A stretch of DNA of 64,000 nucleotides from Lomentospora prolificans (lineage: Eukaryota > Ascomycota > Sordariomycetes > Microascales > Microascaceae). A program made the position numbers and the translations under genes. Positions 11,937 through 22,387 of this stretch are shown one piece after another (position 1 is the stretch's first letter; each line of letters begins with the position of its first letter). The notes beneath the pieces are model-generated. The model saw nothing but the letters and a program-made list of their open reading frames with translations, was not told the origin of the DNA and searched no databases. The stretch spans positions 1,922,001 to 1,986,000 of the forward strand of contig JARFXM010000003.1 in the NCBI GenBank assembly GCA_029532625.1, in the 5' to 3' direction.

Positions 11937-13529
11937 ATGAAGTGCCTCAGGTCCGTGTTGCTCGCCACTATTGCGGCCACTCCCGTCCTAGCGGTAGCCC
12001 CAAAGGACTTGGACATCCATGACGCAGGCAAGCAAAATCCACTCCACACTCCGCGTGTGCGCCAATCTCTCCTATGTGTTGATGTGGCGTGTAACCCCGC
12101 GGGGATGCGGAGGATTGGCCGCACAGCCGATGTCGTAGAAGCTAAAGTTGACCTGTTGCTTTGCCGCGCGTAATAGGTTCGGTAAGGGCCGTCGCCAACA
12201 ATCTTGCCGACCATTTGATGGGCTACTATAATGCCGACTCATCTGTAAGCATCAACAGCCACCGTCTGGTTCACTAGAAATACAGAGAGAATTGTCGGCT
12301 CGGATGCTTACACTTTCTTGGGTTGGCAGCGTCCCGTCGGACGGTTTCCCTCCGTCTACTTCTGGGCCTCGGGCTCCATCTGGGCCACCCTGGTAGACTA
12401 CCAGCATTACACAGGCGACGAGAGCTTCAACAAAGACATCCTCGCTGCCCTCTCCGACTCGAAGAACATTGGCCCCAACAAGGATTACCTCTACGAGACC
12501 AGCGACGTGCGCACCACCGACGACATCGCCACCTGGGCCCTCGCCGCCCTCGCCGCCGCCGAGCGCAACCTCCCCCAGCCCAACCCCGACGTCCCCTCGT
12601 GGCTCACCCTCGCCGAGAACTCCTTCAACTACCTCTCCGGCCTATGGGATGCCGACACCTGCGGCGGCGGCATCAACTGGGCGCTCGACACGGAGGAAGT
12701 CCAGCTCCAACCCTACAAATCCACCTTGACTATCGGCGCCGTCTTCCAGCTCGCCGCCCGCCTCGCCCGCGCCACCGGTGATGAGAACGGCGACTTTGCC
12801 AGCTTCGCGAACCAGGTCTGGGACTGGTCCGTGAAGGTCGGGTTCGTCGACCCAGGTTTCAACGTGTACGACGGCGCCTTGGCCGACGACGATTGTTCAC
12901 GCATCAACAAGGTTCAGTTCTCCCACACTGCCGGCCTCTACCTCCTCGGCTCCGCCGTCATGGCCAACGTCACCGGCGACGAGAAGTGGATCGGCCGTGC
13001 GCAGAACCTCACCGATCGCGCAATCGAGGTCTTTTTCGGTGGCGAGGAGCAGAACGTGCTCACAGAGGTCTCCTGCGAAAGCGTCGGGTCTTGCACTGAC
13101 GACATGGCCGTCATGAAGGGCAGCTTTGCCAGCGCCCTGTGGCGCTCTACGCAGATGCTTCCTTCTCTCGATCAAGCGGCTCGTCCTGTGCTCGAATCGT
13201 CCGCTCAGGCCGCCGTCGCTGCCTGCACGGAAGGCGACTCCGGCGAGGAGTGCCCCATGAGCTGGGTTGACAAGAGCAGTGGCGGGATTGGAGCCGGTGA
13301 GCAAGCTTCTGTCCTCGCCCTTGTCCAGGGTCTTCTGATTTCCGAGTCCGATGCTCCTTATAGCGAGGGTCAGGTCGACGGAGGTTCAAGCTCTAATGGC
13401 TCCGGCGACTCTAACGGCTCCTCGGGTAGCGGTAGTGGGGGAAGCGATGAGTCTGGTGCTATTAGCATGCGTGCGAGCGCCGCAGTCGTTGTTGGCAGCT
13501 TCATGCTTGCTACATTAAGCTTGATCTAA
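11937..13529 (+). CDS. GPI-anchored GH76 alpha-1,6-mannanase (Dfg5/Dcw1 type)
   Basis: Three exons: 11937-12027, 12177-12244 and 12330-13529, 452 residues. The first 21 or so residues are a signal peptide (LRSVLLATIAATPVLAVA). The first intron has a GC donor (GCAG then GCAAGC), a known minority class. The second joins YYNADSS to RPVGRFPSVYFW, as the family alignment requires. The likely catalytic aspartate pair is D117-D118 in RTTDDIATWALAA. The C-terminus is a Ser/Gly/Asn linker followed by a hydrophobic tail, typical of a GPI signal. In yeasts, GH76 Dfg5/Dcw1 enzymes are thought to process the mannan of GPI anchors so that wall proteins can be joined to glucan. Here the protein would act at the plasma membrane or wall. 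Sordariomycetes carry many paralogues, so no symbol is given. Confidence 0.88.
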
Positions 13530-13755
13530 GCACATATCGCGGCTTTCCCGCACCATCATACATGTACCTTTCCCGGTGGCGCCATTTTAGTTTTGCATAC
13601 AATGATAACAATCATATAATTAAGAAGAAACCCCGAGCCTAAACCGGGTTGACCAGAGATCAACAATCCTCATTCTACCCTTCCGTCTATCCTAAAAGGG
13701 AAAAGAAAAAAAAAAAAAAAAAAAAAAAAAGGATCAGCCTAGATCTTCACCTCTT
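13530..13755. other. Convergent 3' region with A25 tract
   Basis: Only 226 bases separate the stop of the GH76 gene from the stop of the HIS5 gene, so the two 3' untranslated regions must abut or overlap. An uninterrupted run of 25 A lies at 13706-13730. AATGATAA and ATATAATTAA near 13600 could serve polyadenylation of the plus-strand gene. Confidence 0.6.
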
Positions 13756-15021
13756 TTACGCACCTCTCACCTCCTGCAAAGCAGCCCGTAGCGCCTCCAA
13801 CAACCTCGTAACCTCCTCCTCCGTACCCACCGTTATCCTCAAGCACCCCAGGCAACCGTGCTCCTTTCCCCTAAACCTAACCACAACGCCCTTGGCCTCC
13901 GCTAGCTTCTCGTACACCTCCTGCGCAACCTTGTTGTCAGGCTCACCGTCGGCATTGAGCATCTCGTACAGCAAGAAATTACTAGCGAGACCGCCCCTGA
14001 GCCTGCCGACGCCGGGAATCTTGGGGAGCTCCTCGACGAGGCGCTCGCGCTGCGTGACAATCTTGGCACGATTTCCGCGCATGGTCTCGAGGCCGTTTCC
14101 GGAGACCGCGTACGCTGCAAGCGCGCTGGTGGGACTAGAGATGTTGTACGGGGCCTTTAGATTGTTCAGGAGACCAGCGATAGGAGGGGAGGTGAAGGCG
14201 GCACCGAGACGAATGCCAGCCATACCGAACGCCTTGGACAGGGTCTGCATGACGATCAGGTTCGGCCACTCAAGGACCCACTCGGCAAGCGAGGTGCCAT
14301 CTGGGGCAAAGTCGACGTAGGCTTCATCTACGACCACGACACCGTTCCAGGTGGGGTGCTCCAGAATCTTTTGGATGTCCTCCTTGGCGAGAATACCACC
14401 GGTGGGGTTACCTGGCGAGCAGAAGTATACAACCTTGATGTTGGGCTCATTTGTGAGGGCGTCGGTGACGGCTGGGACATCGATGCCGAAGCCTGGTGCG
14501 GGGAGCAGAGGAACTTTGACAATGGCAACGTCGTTCACCTGAGCCGAGACGGCGTACATTCCATACGTCGGCGGACACGTCAAGATCCTATCCTTGCCGG
14601 GAACACAGAAAGCGCGTAGTACGGCATCGATGGCCTCATCGCTGCCAACACCAACGAACAGGTTCTCGGGCTTGAGTTGCTTCTGGGTGTGAGTGTGGGT
14701 GTTGCGCAAGGCGCATAGCTTCTCCTTGAGAGCTTCCTGGTGAGGGTCGGGGTAGCGGTGGAGGCCGAGGAAATCTCTCGCGGTCAGGAGATCAGAGTCG
14801 ACTTTTGCTGCGAGAGAGGCAACCGCGGGACCGTACGCGTTCTCGTTGGCGTCGAGGAGAACGTTGGTGCCGTCATCCTTGTAGTCGCTTCAGGCAGGGG
14901 TCAGCGGATGTTTAAGCCGGTGAGATAGACTAGGAGTGCGGTCTTACTCTCGGGCGCATCGGTAGGGAACCAAGGCCAATATGTTGGGCCGGGCGCACTC
15001 CTCGAGCTTGAAAGCAGGCAT
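13756..15021 (-). CDS. HIS5: Histidinol-phosphate aminotransferase
   Basis: Catalyses the pyridoxal-phosphate step of histidine synthesis, imidazole-acetol phosphate to histidinol phosphate. Two exons, 15021-14948 and 14887-13756, 401 residues. The splice recreates the conserved YRCARDDY stretch, with a CTGAC branch and an AAG acceptor. LLDANENAYGP follows, then the nucleotide-type loop VGVGSDEAID. VVVDEAYVDF (Asp212, Tyr215) contacts the cofactor, and TLSKAFGMAGIRLG carries the Schiff-base lysine K243. The C-terminal RITVGTEEE block is present. A short THTHTQ insert near residue 88 lies in a surface loop. The gene is named HIS5 in budding yeast. Its promoter holds several Gcn4/CPC1-type sites. 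Confidence 0.95.
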
Positions 15022-16299
15022 GGTGATGGTTGCTATGGTATGGCGGGGGTATCGAGGGAGTCAAATAAAGACTGAGCTGAGGCGGGGCACGGAGGGATAG
15101 ACGGAAAATGATCCGGAAACTTGGCGATCTCGTCGTGTCCGAATCTCTTATATCTTTGTGTTTTCAAAATTCGAGCGCCGTATGCGAAGGTTTTGAGTCA
15201 TATAACCACCCGGGTCTATCAATTGCTTGTGAAAGAGTCACAGTTGCAGTGTTGCTTGAGCTGTGCCGTGGTAGGATTAAATATTTTAGCTCCGCTGTCG
15301 GGTCCTTCCAAAAAAGAATACATTGTATGTACCCCGCCCCCACCATTACCATTACATCTGACAGCTCCTTCCTTGTCTCCAAACATTCCCACATCTGTAC
15401 CTGCACAATTAGCCAAGAGGCACATCATATATGTAGGCCCACGCTCTCTGAAGCCCAACACGAAGGGCACCTGTCTGGCCTGCTTTCATCTGACTCAACC
15501 CTTCCACTTAGGAGAAAAGCGCTCGAGGTATTTCTCAAAAGACGACGATTCTCCGACGAGGCTATGTAGCCTACACGGCCATCGAGATATACGCATGTTG
15601 ACCGCGTCAGCAACGTCGTCTTGCTTCATTAGAAGAGAAGAGCGCGAAATCGAGTCGTCAGCACAATGATCCTGTTAGATTTGACCGTGCTACCAGCGTG
15701 TGCTTCGGGGAATCCAAGCGCAGTCCACCTCCAGCATCGATCTGCGGCATGTCATTGAAATACCAAGAAGCCAAGGTGGGTATATCAATTGCTGCCCAGC
15801 TCTTACAAGCAAATCTCACGAGAACTCGATCATCTCTAGCTAGGTCTACTTCGTCTATTCATATCAACCTAGTCCGCGTATGGTGCGAACAAGCCGCGTC
15901 CTAATTCAACTGAGCCTTTCCATATCTCCTCCCGTCTTGGCATCTCAAGCAATTGCTCTCCAAGATGACCAACTCTCCAGTTCCTGATACAGAAACCCCA
16001 ACTTTCCAGTTCGCCGAAAAAGAAAAAGTCCAACGGAGAAGTGAAAGCAGCAAGCAACTGCGGGTATAGCTTCAAACCGTATGTAACCAGCCCCCGTTCG
16101 GAGCCTAAGAAATCAAAATATAAACAGTCGCCAATACTACATATTTATATAACCACAATAGTATATGTCCGTTCCCAGTTCATAATCATAATGGTGGAAG
16201 ACTCAGCTCCACATGCTCGATATGCTATGTGCGATCGTATTCTCGCCCGATCTGCCTGGCGCTTATGATTTGCAGTATGTCGTTTCGTCGGCTGGGAGA
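15022..16299. other. Intergenic: HIS5 promoter and 3' side of the next gene
   Basis: Apart from the TGACTCA sites nothing certain is seen. Plus-strand open frames of 153 and 182 codons (15108-15569 and 15121-15669) overlap in different frames, have no domain and no good context, and are taken as chance. The right end is AT-rich and would hold the 3' untranslated region of the GPI-protein gene. Confidence 0.4.
15058..15497. promoter_or_regulatory. Cluster of TGACTC(A) sites upstream of HIS5
   Basis: Full TGASTCA palindromes lie at 15194-15200 (TGAGTCA) and 15491-15497 (TGACTCA). TGACTC half-forms lie at 15058-15063 and 15235-15240. This is the binding sequence of Gcn4/CPC1/CpcA, the activator of general amino-acid control. 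About 0.06 full sites would be expected by chance in 480 bases. The nearest is 37 bases and the farthest about 470 bases upstream of the ATG. Confidence 0.7.
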
Positions 16300-17143
16300 T
16301 TATAATGCGATACCAGCAGCGAAAAGAGCGGCCACTAGGCTGATAGCCACAGCCCACCGGTCTCCTCCGCTCCTCCGCCAGCTGGATGCGCCGCTCTCTC
16401 CCAGCCTGCCCGTCTCTACGGGGAAGATGGTATCGTCCGAGGGGAATGCATGAGGTGGGATTTCGTCTAGCGTAACCGAACTCTCGGGAGTTTCCATGGC
16501 CGTTGCCGTGAGATCTGTTAAGCCGTTGGTTTGCACTTCAACCTTGTCCGTGAGCGTAACAACAGCCCAGACAACCTCTGTGCCGGTAAAGGTGGATTTC
16601 CAGGTTACTTCCGTGGGACCAGTATATTTTCCATAGGTGTAGCCCGATTTAAAGCTTGAATAGCCAGAACACGTCGCCACGGTTTTACCTTCGAGGTCGC
16701 ACTCGAGGTTCACGACACTATCGATCAGTTAGACTAGCTGCTCCGTGGGCAGGTCAAGATCGAATTGGCAATATACATACTAGGTATTTGGTACGGTGCC
16801 GTGAAAAATGAGGGTGCTGGGACCTTCAGTGAAGGTGAAGGGAAGGTCGCCGGCAAGGTTACACCTCTGGGGAGTCTGTGTAGGGCAGAAGATGGTGTAT
16901 GCTGTTTTCTCGTCGTCCTAGACTTCGCTGTTAGACTATGCACAAGGAAAAGCGAGCGGGAACCCCACGGGAGGTAGGTGCTCGTACCTCGCTCAATATA
17001 CTGGCATGCATGTCCTGCCACCATTTTGAGTTGTAGTTTGGAAGAAACACGGACACGGTTTCGTCGTCAGTGGCAGTGGCCGGCGTAGACAAGAGACATA
17101 TGGATATCGGCAACAAGGCCGCTATAGGGTGAGGCAGTCGCAT
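16300..17143 (-). CDS. Small secreted GPI-anchored protein, copy A
   Basis: Three exons: 17143-16988, 16917-16781 and 16717-16300, 236 residues. A signal peptide occupies about residues 1-24 (ending TPATAT). The mature start ETVSVFLPNYN is a common opening of a fungal family of small wall-linked proteins. Cysteines fall in IFCPT, QRCNL, LECDL and ATCSG. The second half is Thr/Val/Glu-rich. The C-terminus has a short linker and a hydrophobic tail (VAISLVAALFAAGIAL) that fits a GPI signal. The protein is homologous to the gene at 19428-20127: same layout, same short motifs, and the last intron at the same place in the same phase. The first intron (after ILSE) is absent from that copy. Function is unknown; a place on the wall or plasma membrane is inferred. 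Confidence 0.8.
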
Positions 17144-19427
17144 GGTATAAAATCCCCCGTTTGGGGAGGTTGGCCGGGGAGGGGATTCGGCGTCGAGATT
17201 AGCGCAAATATCGGTACCGGAACCCGACTAGTTCGCGAATGGTGAGCAGTCGAGGAGCAGCGCGGGAGGAGACGGAGCCGTGAGACCAGTAGGAGAAGGA
17301 TAGTTGGGTAGGACACAACAGGGCAAAATAGCACCCGAGGCTGGCGACAAGGCTATCGTCGCATCAGGGGTTCCAGCAGAGACGGCGCTCGGTCGTTTGA
17401 GGGGATTACTAGCCCGGCGGGATCGAGGTCCGCGAAGTCGTCGAAATCGTGGAGTCGGAGGATCGAGGACGGCCAGAGAGACGAATTAACGATGTTATAT
17501 GCATCGACAAGCAGGGGGGGGAATGCAAGGGGAGGAGAAGAAAAGAGGGAGACAGACAGAGAGAAAAGCAAAAGGGCGTCGTCGTCACGATCTTGGCGGA
17601 CATAATAACTATCAATTTGGAAATGCCAAGGGCTCGGCGCCGTCTTGGCTTGGCCAGCGAATTGAACAAGGCGGAGATGACCATTTCAACGGCTGCCCGC
17701 CCAGCACGACGGCGTATCATTTTTTTTTTCTCCGGCCGCTGGGGCTCGAGAAATTATCTGTGGGAAGCCGAGTGGAACTGGTTCATCATCGACTGCATGC
17801 TCGAGCTTAACTAAAATGCATGCCCCATCGCCATCGTAGGCCTCTCTATCCGCGTCTCCGCGAGATATAGGCCTGGTCTGAGGTGATTAAGGCCAAGGCT
17901 CTGGGTACTCTGCGCCATGGGCGAACGGATTCTTGGCCTGTCTTGGATGTTTAATTGACATGGGGAGATGTTGAACGAATGGGATCGAGTACTTTACACG
18001 GCCGCTGCGCTGCCATACTATTCCACTGTAGCAGTACCAGTGACCACCAAAAAAGCATTATTTCTGATGTTTAGTTCGCAAAGTAATACCAAGCCAACGA
18101 GATGCCGTTTACCGACAGGCCTCCACGTGACAGGCTTGGCGAGTTGACGACTAGAGTCCCCTGTCCCGCGCTCGAGATTACCTAAGAATCCTCCACAGTG
18201 GAGGATTTTGGGGGTCCCTCCACTTAAACTCCTGGGCGAGAATCGGCCGACGTCGGTATTTTAGGGTAATAGGTACTCCTTCCTTCCTGGAGAATTGGGC
18301 TGGTCTGTTTGTTCAGTTGCGACACAATATAATAATATATTACATACTAAGGTACTCGACGGATGTGATTATTCAGGGGTCCTTCTCCCCGTTCAGGAAC
18401 ATGACATATGAATGATTCGCCCTTCTCCCCGTGTCCACCCTCTCCCCACCTCGTTCCTTCTCGCTTCTATTTACTTGCACAGTAAACTACAGCAAACTGC
18501 AGTTGACGCGGCAGACCATCTTTGACACCAAGGCCGATACTACGGTATCCTAAATTTCCCAGCGAATTAACGGTTCCACAGCGACGCTGTCCTGATCCAC
18601 TAGTAAATTCTGGGGGTTGCCAGCCGGTAGGATTTGGACCTCCCTCTTCGTCTCCTGCTACGGCCCTGAGGCTGGAGGGTTCAATGTTGCAGATTTGACC
18701 GACAGGGGTTCGCTCTCGACGCTCGCTGGCTGTGGACCCTCGTTGTTGGGAGAATAATTTTGCTATGTATAGCCTCGAGATGCCAAGACAATCCATCCAA
18801 GTACTGCATTTCCAGGTGCATCGCATCTCTTCGCTCCAGATTAGGTCAGATCCTGCTCAGCCTTGCGGTTTCCGCTGCCCATTGAAGAACATGTAGCAAA
18901 TGGGGACTACTTCGCCGCTCGCAGTACAGAGGATCACGGGGGAAAATCCAGCAACCATCCCTGCATGCGCGATATCCGTTATTATACCCAAACCCATGCT
19001 AGCTCCGTCCAGAGTCCCCCGCTACCCATATACTGTACGCGCCAACGCCAGCGTGTTGGTGGTAGCATCGGACATACGTAAGTCTCGAGGTGTTAACATG
19101 GAACCATCTCACGATCCACTGTTTAGTTCCAGGTCTCATGTAGCTGGTAAAATGGCGTCCCGATAAGGCTCACCCCACCTATGCCCGCTCCTACCCATGG
19201 AAAAATATTAGTATAATAATAGATCCATTGCGGAGCTCCGCATCCTTCATCTATTGCTCTTTTGCTCGCTTTTTATATAGCTCGGTCGCTCTTCCAGTAC
19301 CTGCTCAAATTCCTGTTATCCAGCAGCAACCCTACAGACTCCTCGTGATACCCCGAGCTGTGGACGCCAACCAATCTTGCGATCTCCGAACACAGCTCGC
19401 AAGACCCTCATATATATACCTGAAACC
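17144..19427. other. Divergent region between the two GPI-protein genes
   Basis: About 2.3 kb that must hold both promoters. A minus-strand open frame 18826-18467 starts with ATG and codes 119 residues, but shows no domain. The stretch 18180-18340 is unusual in having GGAG/CTCC inverted pairs (TCCTCCACAGTGGAGGA). A tail of AT-rich DNA lies near 18325. A purine-rich run is found at 17510-17575. Confidence 0.4.
18189..18205. repeat. Perfect inverted repeat, TCCTCCACAGTGGAGGA
   Basis: Eight bases (TCCTCCAC) and their reverse complement flank a single base, so the DNA could bind a dimeric factor or form a short hairpin. It lies in the shared promoter region of the GPI pair. No known factor is assigned. 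Confidence 0.5.
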
Positions 19428-20127
19428 ATGCGTTCATTTGCTCTTGTTTCCGCCATCTTCGCCGCCGCGACCGTTGCTCAGACCTCCGTCGTCGAAGTTT
19501 ACCTCCCCATTGCCGACGAGGACGCTTCCCTCAGCGCCTCTGTCGTGGATGTCAAGGATGCGCACACGACCTATCTCATCGGCTGCCAGGATTGTGGCGA
19601 AGAAAAGAGCGTAACATACACGGTTGTGGATCATCCTAGCACAGTCGAATTCGGCAGCACCGCTGCCGAGACGTAAGTTTCCCGGCTCCTCCGCCCCGTC
19701 GACATAACAAAAAAGCGAAGGGTAGAAACCGTGTTCTTAATACAGCCGTTTTCCTGTACTTTCTTCCGTGCTAACACGCAACAGGACCCTCGCCGCCTCA
19801 TGTATCTTCTTCGAGGAGAATACCGCCCATTGCACCGCAGATATAGTTGAGGATGGCACCAGCGCTTCGGCAGATATCCCCACCATCGAGATCCTGCGCT
19901 CCGAGTTTATTTCCGTTACCGTCACGGCCGGTGTCGAGAAGCTATCGGCGGCCGAGACACAAACCAACGTCGAGTCGACGCCGACTCCAACCGATGGCCG
20001 CAGTTCGCCTTCCGAGACGGCAGGGACGACTTCCGATGACGCCGGCAACGCGGGTCTTCCTAGGCAAACACAGAGCCCCATGCTAGCTGCGGCCGCCGCC
20101 CTCATCGGAGGTGCAATCCTGCTCTAA
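19428..20127 (+). CDS. Small secreted GPI-anchored protein, copy B
   Basis: Two exons, 19428-19672 and 19785-20127, 195 residues. Signal peptide at residues 1-17 (ending ATVAQ). The mature start SVVEVYLPIAD matches VSVFLP of the divergent copy A. The pairs YLIGCQDC / YTIFCPT, HPSTVEFGS / GPSTLIFHG and ASCIF...AHCTA / LECDL...ATCSG line up in order. The intron is phase 2 and falls between the HPSTVEFGS and ASCIF blocks, the same site as intron 2 of copy A. The second half is Thr/Ser/Glu-rich and ends in a hydrophobic tail (MLAAAAALIGGAILL), a GPI signal. Likely a wall or membrane surface protein of unknown function. A TATATATA box lies just upstream of the ATG. Confidence 0.82.
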
Positions 20128-20540
20128 GTGGTCCGGGATGAAAGATGAAAGGAATGAGGAAGGGGCCGGGTTGTGAGACGCGGAGTACGCGAGCATTGGT
20201 GTACAGGCGTTCTCTGGTGTTTGCAGTCAGTTAGCGATCCATTTCTTGTCGCGGGAAAAGCCCTAGGTATAGAGGTGTTTCCTCTGTCAGGTGAGATGTA
20301 ACCACACGGCAGTTTGTTCCTTCCGCATTGAGAGAAATCCAAAACTTCCGATCGTGAGCTTTAGAGCCCTAGGTATCTTTACAAAGAATAATGCATGAAC
20401 CTCTTACTCACGCTCAAACCTATGCTTAAATCTCCAGTTTCTTCTTCGGCCTTCGAATCATCATCTATGGCCACGGCGTTGTCTACGAATCTACTCCCTT
20501 GACTTGATCTTAAAGTCGCGAACCGTCGTCTTCGAGTCCA

Positions 20541-20924
20541 ATGTCTTCTTCCGGACAAGCTGCCCCCGCCGCCCCGAGACAGGCCACCCGTAGCTATGAG
20601 GCGGAACATCAGGGGAAGATGCCGATCTCAGTCTCTTGGTGGCTCCTGGCCTTCTTCGTCGCGGTCGTCATTGCCGTCGCCATCTGGATCATCCACAGGT
20701 CGGGTTTGATGAATCACGCCAAGTTAATCCTAGCCCAGCGCCGCGAACGCCGACGAGAAGAACGACAGCGACAACAGCAGCAGGCCGGCCCCCAACAAGA
20801 CATTTCAGCTGGACACCGGACCGAGAGCGCTGGCATTTCCTTGCAGGATCTCAATGTTCAAGTCTCTGCCACACGACAGGATCGACAGGATCCCTTCCGA
20901 GTAGGAACTTACCCCCATCGCTAA
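20541..20924 (+). CDS. Small single-pass membrane protein, unknown
   Basis: One exon of 127 residues starting at an ATG in good context. A short polar N-terminus is followed by a single strong membrane helix at about residues 30-53 (WWLLAFFVAVVIAVAIWII). Then comes a very basic, Arg/Gln-rich segment (RRERRREERQRQQQQ), which would keep that end in the cytosol, and a polar tail. No domain is recognised. It lies 413 bases after copy B of the GPI protein and is convergent with the SUR7-like gene. The composition (helix plus positively charged flank) supports a real protein, but there is no conserved motif to prove it. Confidence 0.55.
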   Translation: MSSSGQAAPAAPRQATRSYEAEHQGKMPISVSWWLLAFFVAVVIAVAIWIIHRSGLMNHAKLILAQRRERRREERQRQQQQAGPQQDISAGHRTESAGISLQDLNVQVSATRQDRQDPFRVGTYPHR

Positions 20925-21320
20925 TTCGCAATAACTCGGTCGCTCACCATACTGCTGTTCTTCGATAGATTGTTTGAGTTTCTTGACCTGAATGCGTGCA
21001 TACGAGTATGAATTCATGCATGACATGGTGTATGCGGGTGACCAGCAAAGGGGTCGAGGTGCTTAAACAATGATGAGTTTTATTTGATGAAATTAAGCAG
21101 ATATTCTGCGATTGAGCCAATAAATAGTATAAGACTGACCCTTTATCCATATGGAATTCCGATTCCTTCCTTTGCAAAAGGCTGGTGCCGTGAAAAATCT
21201 AACAACCGCAACGCCGAGCACGCAAATGATCTTGGTTCCAAGACGCTAAACATGACGTTTTTTAAAATACCACCCTTTAGTTTTGGATTCCCGAGCCATC
21301 AGATTCAAGGGTATAGTGTC

Positions 21321-22387
21321 TTACGCCCTCGATAGCTCCTTCATTTCCCACCTACCCATCTCCTTCGCCGTCTTCCTGACCTTCCTAAATTCATTACCCC
21401 AGTAACCCGCGGCAACAGTGACGATGCCGAAAGCAACCCAGGTAAGAACGAGGAACTGCGTTCCTTGGGCGGCAGTGACGCCGACAAATTCTCCCAGGTC
21501 GGTAATCGTCTCGGCGGCCATCCCGCTAGCGATGGTCGTAATGGCAGATGCGAGGCCGATGTTGACGCAGGCAAGGCCCGCGAGAACGGCGTTCGCGATG
21601 ATGAGGAGGGGAGCAAAGGTGGGGAGGAAGAGAATGACGCCGTTGCAGAGGACGGCGGCGCCGCTGAGGGCGACGGCGAGAACGTAGAAGACGAAGACGG
21701 CGTGGAGGGCGCTGTTCAGCCGGGCGATCTGGCGCTGGATGCCGGAGGGCCAGCGGAAATCGGCCATGCTGAGGTCCACGGGGCCGACGGAGAGTTCGCC
21801 GTCGAGAATCTCGGTGAGGTTGATGCGATCTGGCGCCATGTTAGCTTTTTCATTCGCCCCTCCTTTGGTCCGTTGGTAGGGCGAGCATGGACAATGACTT
21901 ACTACCGGGGCTAGAAGCGGTACAGTTGAGGACTTCGAAGCCAGAAGAGTCATTCTTGAAGTTACCCTGGCAGAACTCCTGGATATGGATGGAGTACCAC
22001 TCGTCGATGCCGAGCTCCTCAGCGATCTTGCCGGCGATGCTATTGCCGACGTCGTTGATCTTATCAGTGACCTTCTCCTTGGCGTCGTCGAGAACGCCGG
22101 AAAGGATGCCGCCGATTCCACCCTTATCGTTATCATTGCCTTTGTCATCTTTGCTGTTATCGCTATCGTTGGCGGTACCAAAGAGGTCCTTGCCAAAGTT
22201 GGTCATGTTCACCTGGAAGAGTGTTAGTTTCTTTCGTCATTTGCCCAAGTACGAATTCAGAACTCCATACTCTGATGACGGCATACTCCTCCATGAAACC
22301 GGGCTTGTCACCCGCAAATAGAGTGAGGTTGACGAGGACGAAGCCCGCGATCAGGCAGAGCAGGGGGATGATGTGTAGGAAGTGCAT
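21321..22387 (-). CDS. SUR7/PalI-family plasma-membrane protein
   Basis: Three exons: 22387-22271, 22212-21903 and 21829-21321, 311 residues. It has four membrane helices: one at about residues 4-26, then a large outer loop, then three near 185-210, 217-245 and 268-288. The outer loop is Asp/Asn/Gly-rich, has N-glycosylation sites, and carries WYSIHIQEFCQG, which fits the SUR7/PalI signature of an aromatic-SVH-x-x-x-x-C stretch. Family members sit in eisosomes (Sur7) or act in pH sensing (PalI/Rim9). Without a long cytosolic tail this one looks closer to Sur7. Intron 2 ends with a textbook CTAAC branch 11 bases before CAG. An AAAAAG acceptor a little upstream is a less likely alternative. Confidence 0.8.

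Noticed and set aside
12245..12287. Alternative short intron in the GH76 gene ending at GAG.
   Set aside because: It would be 43 bases with a non-CAG acceptor and insert residues that break the family pattern; the intron to 12329 fits better.
21830..21854. Earlier acceptor AAAAAG in the SUR7-like gene.
   Set aside because: It lies upstream of the CTAAC branch site, which points to the CAG at 21830-21832.
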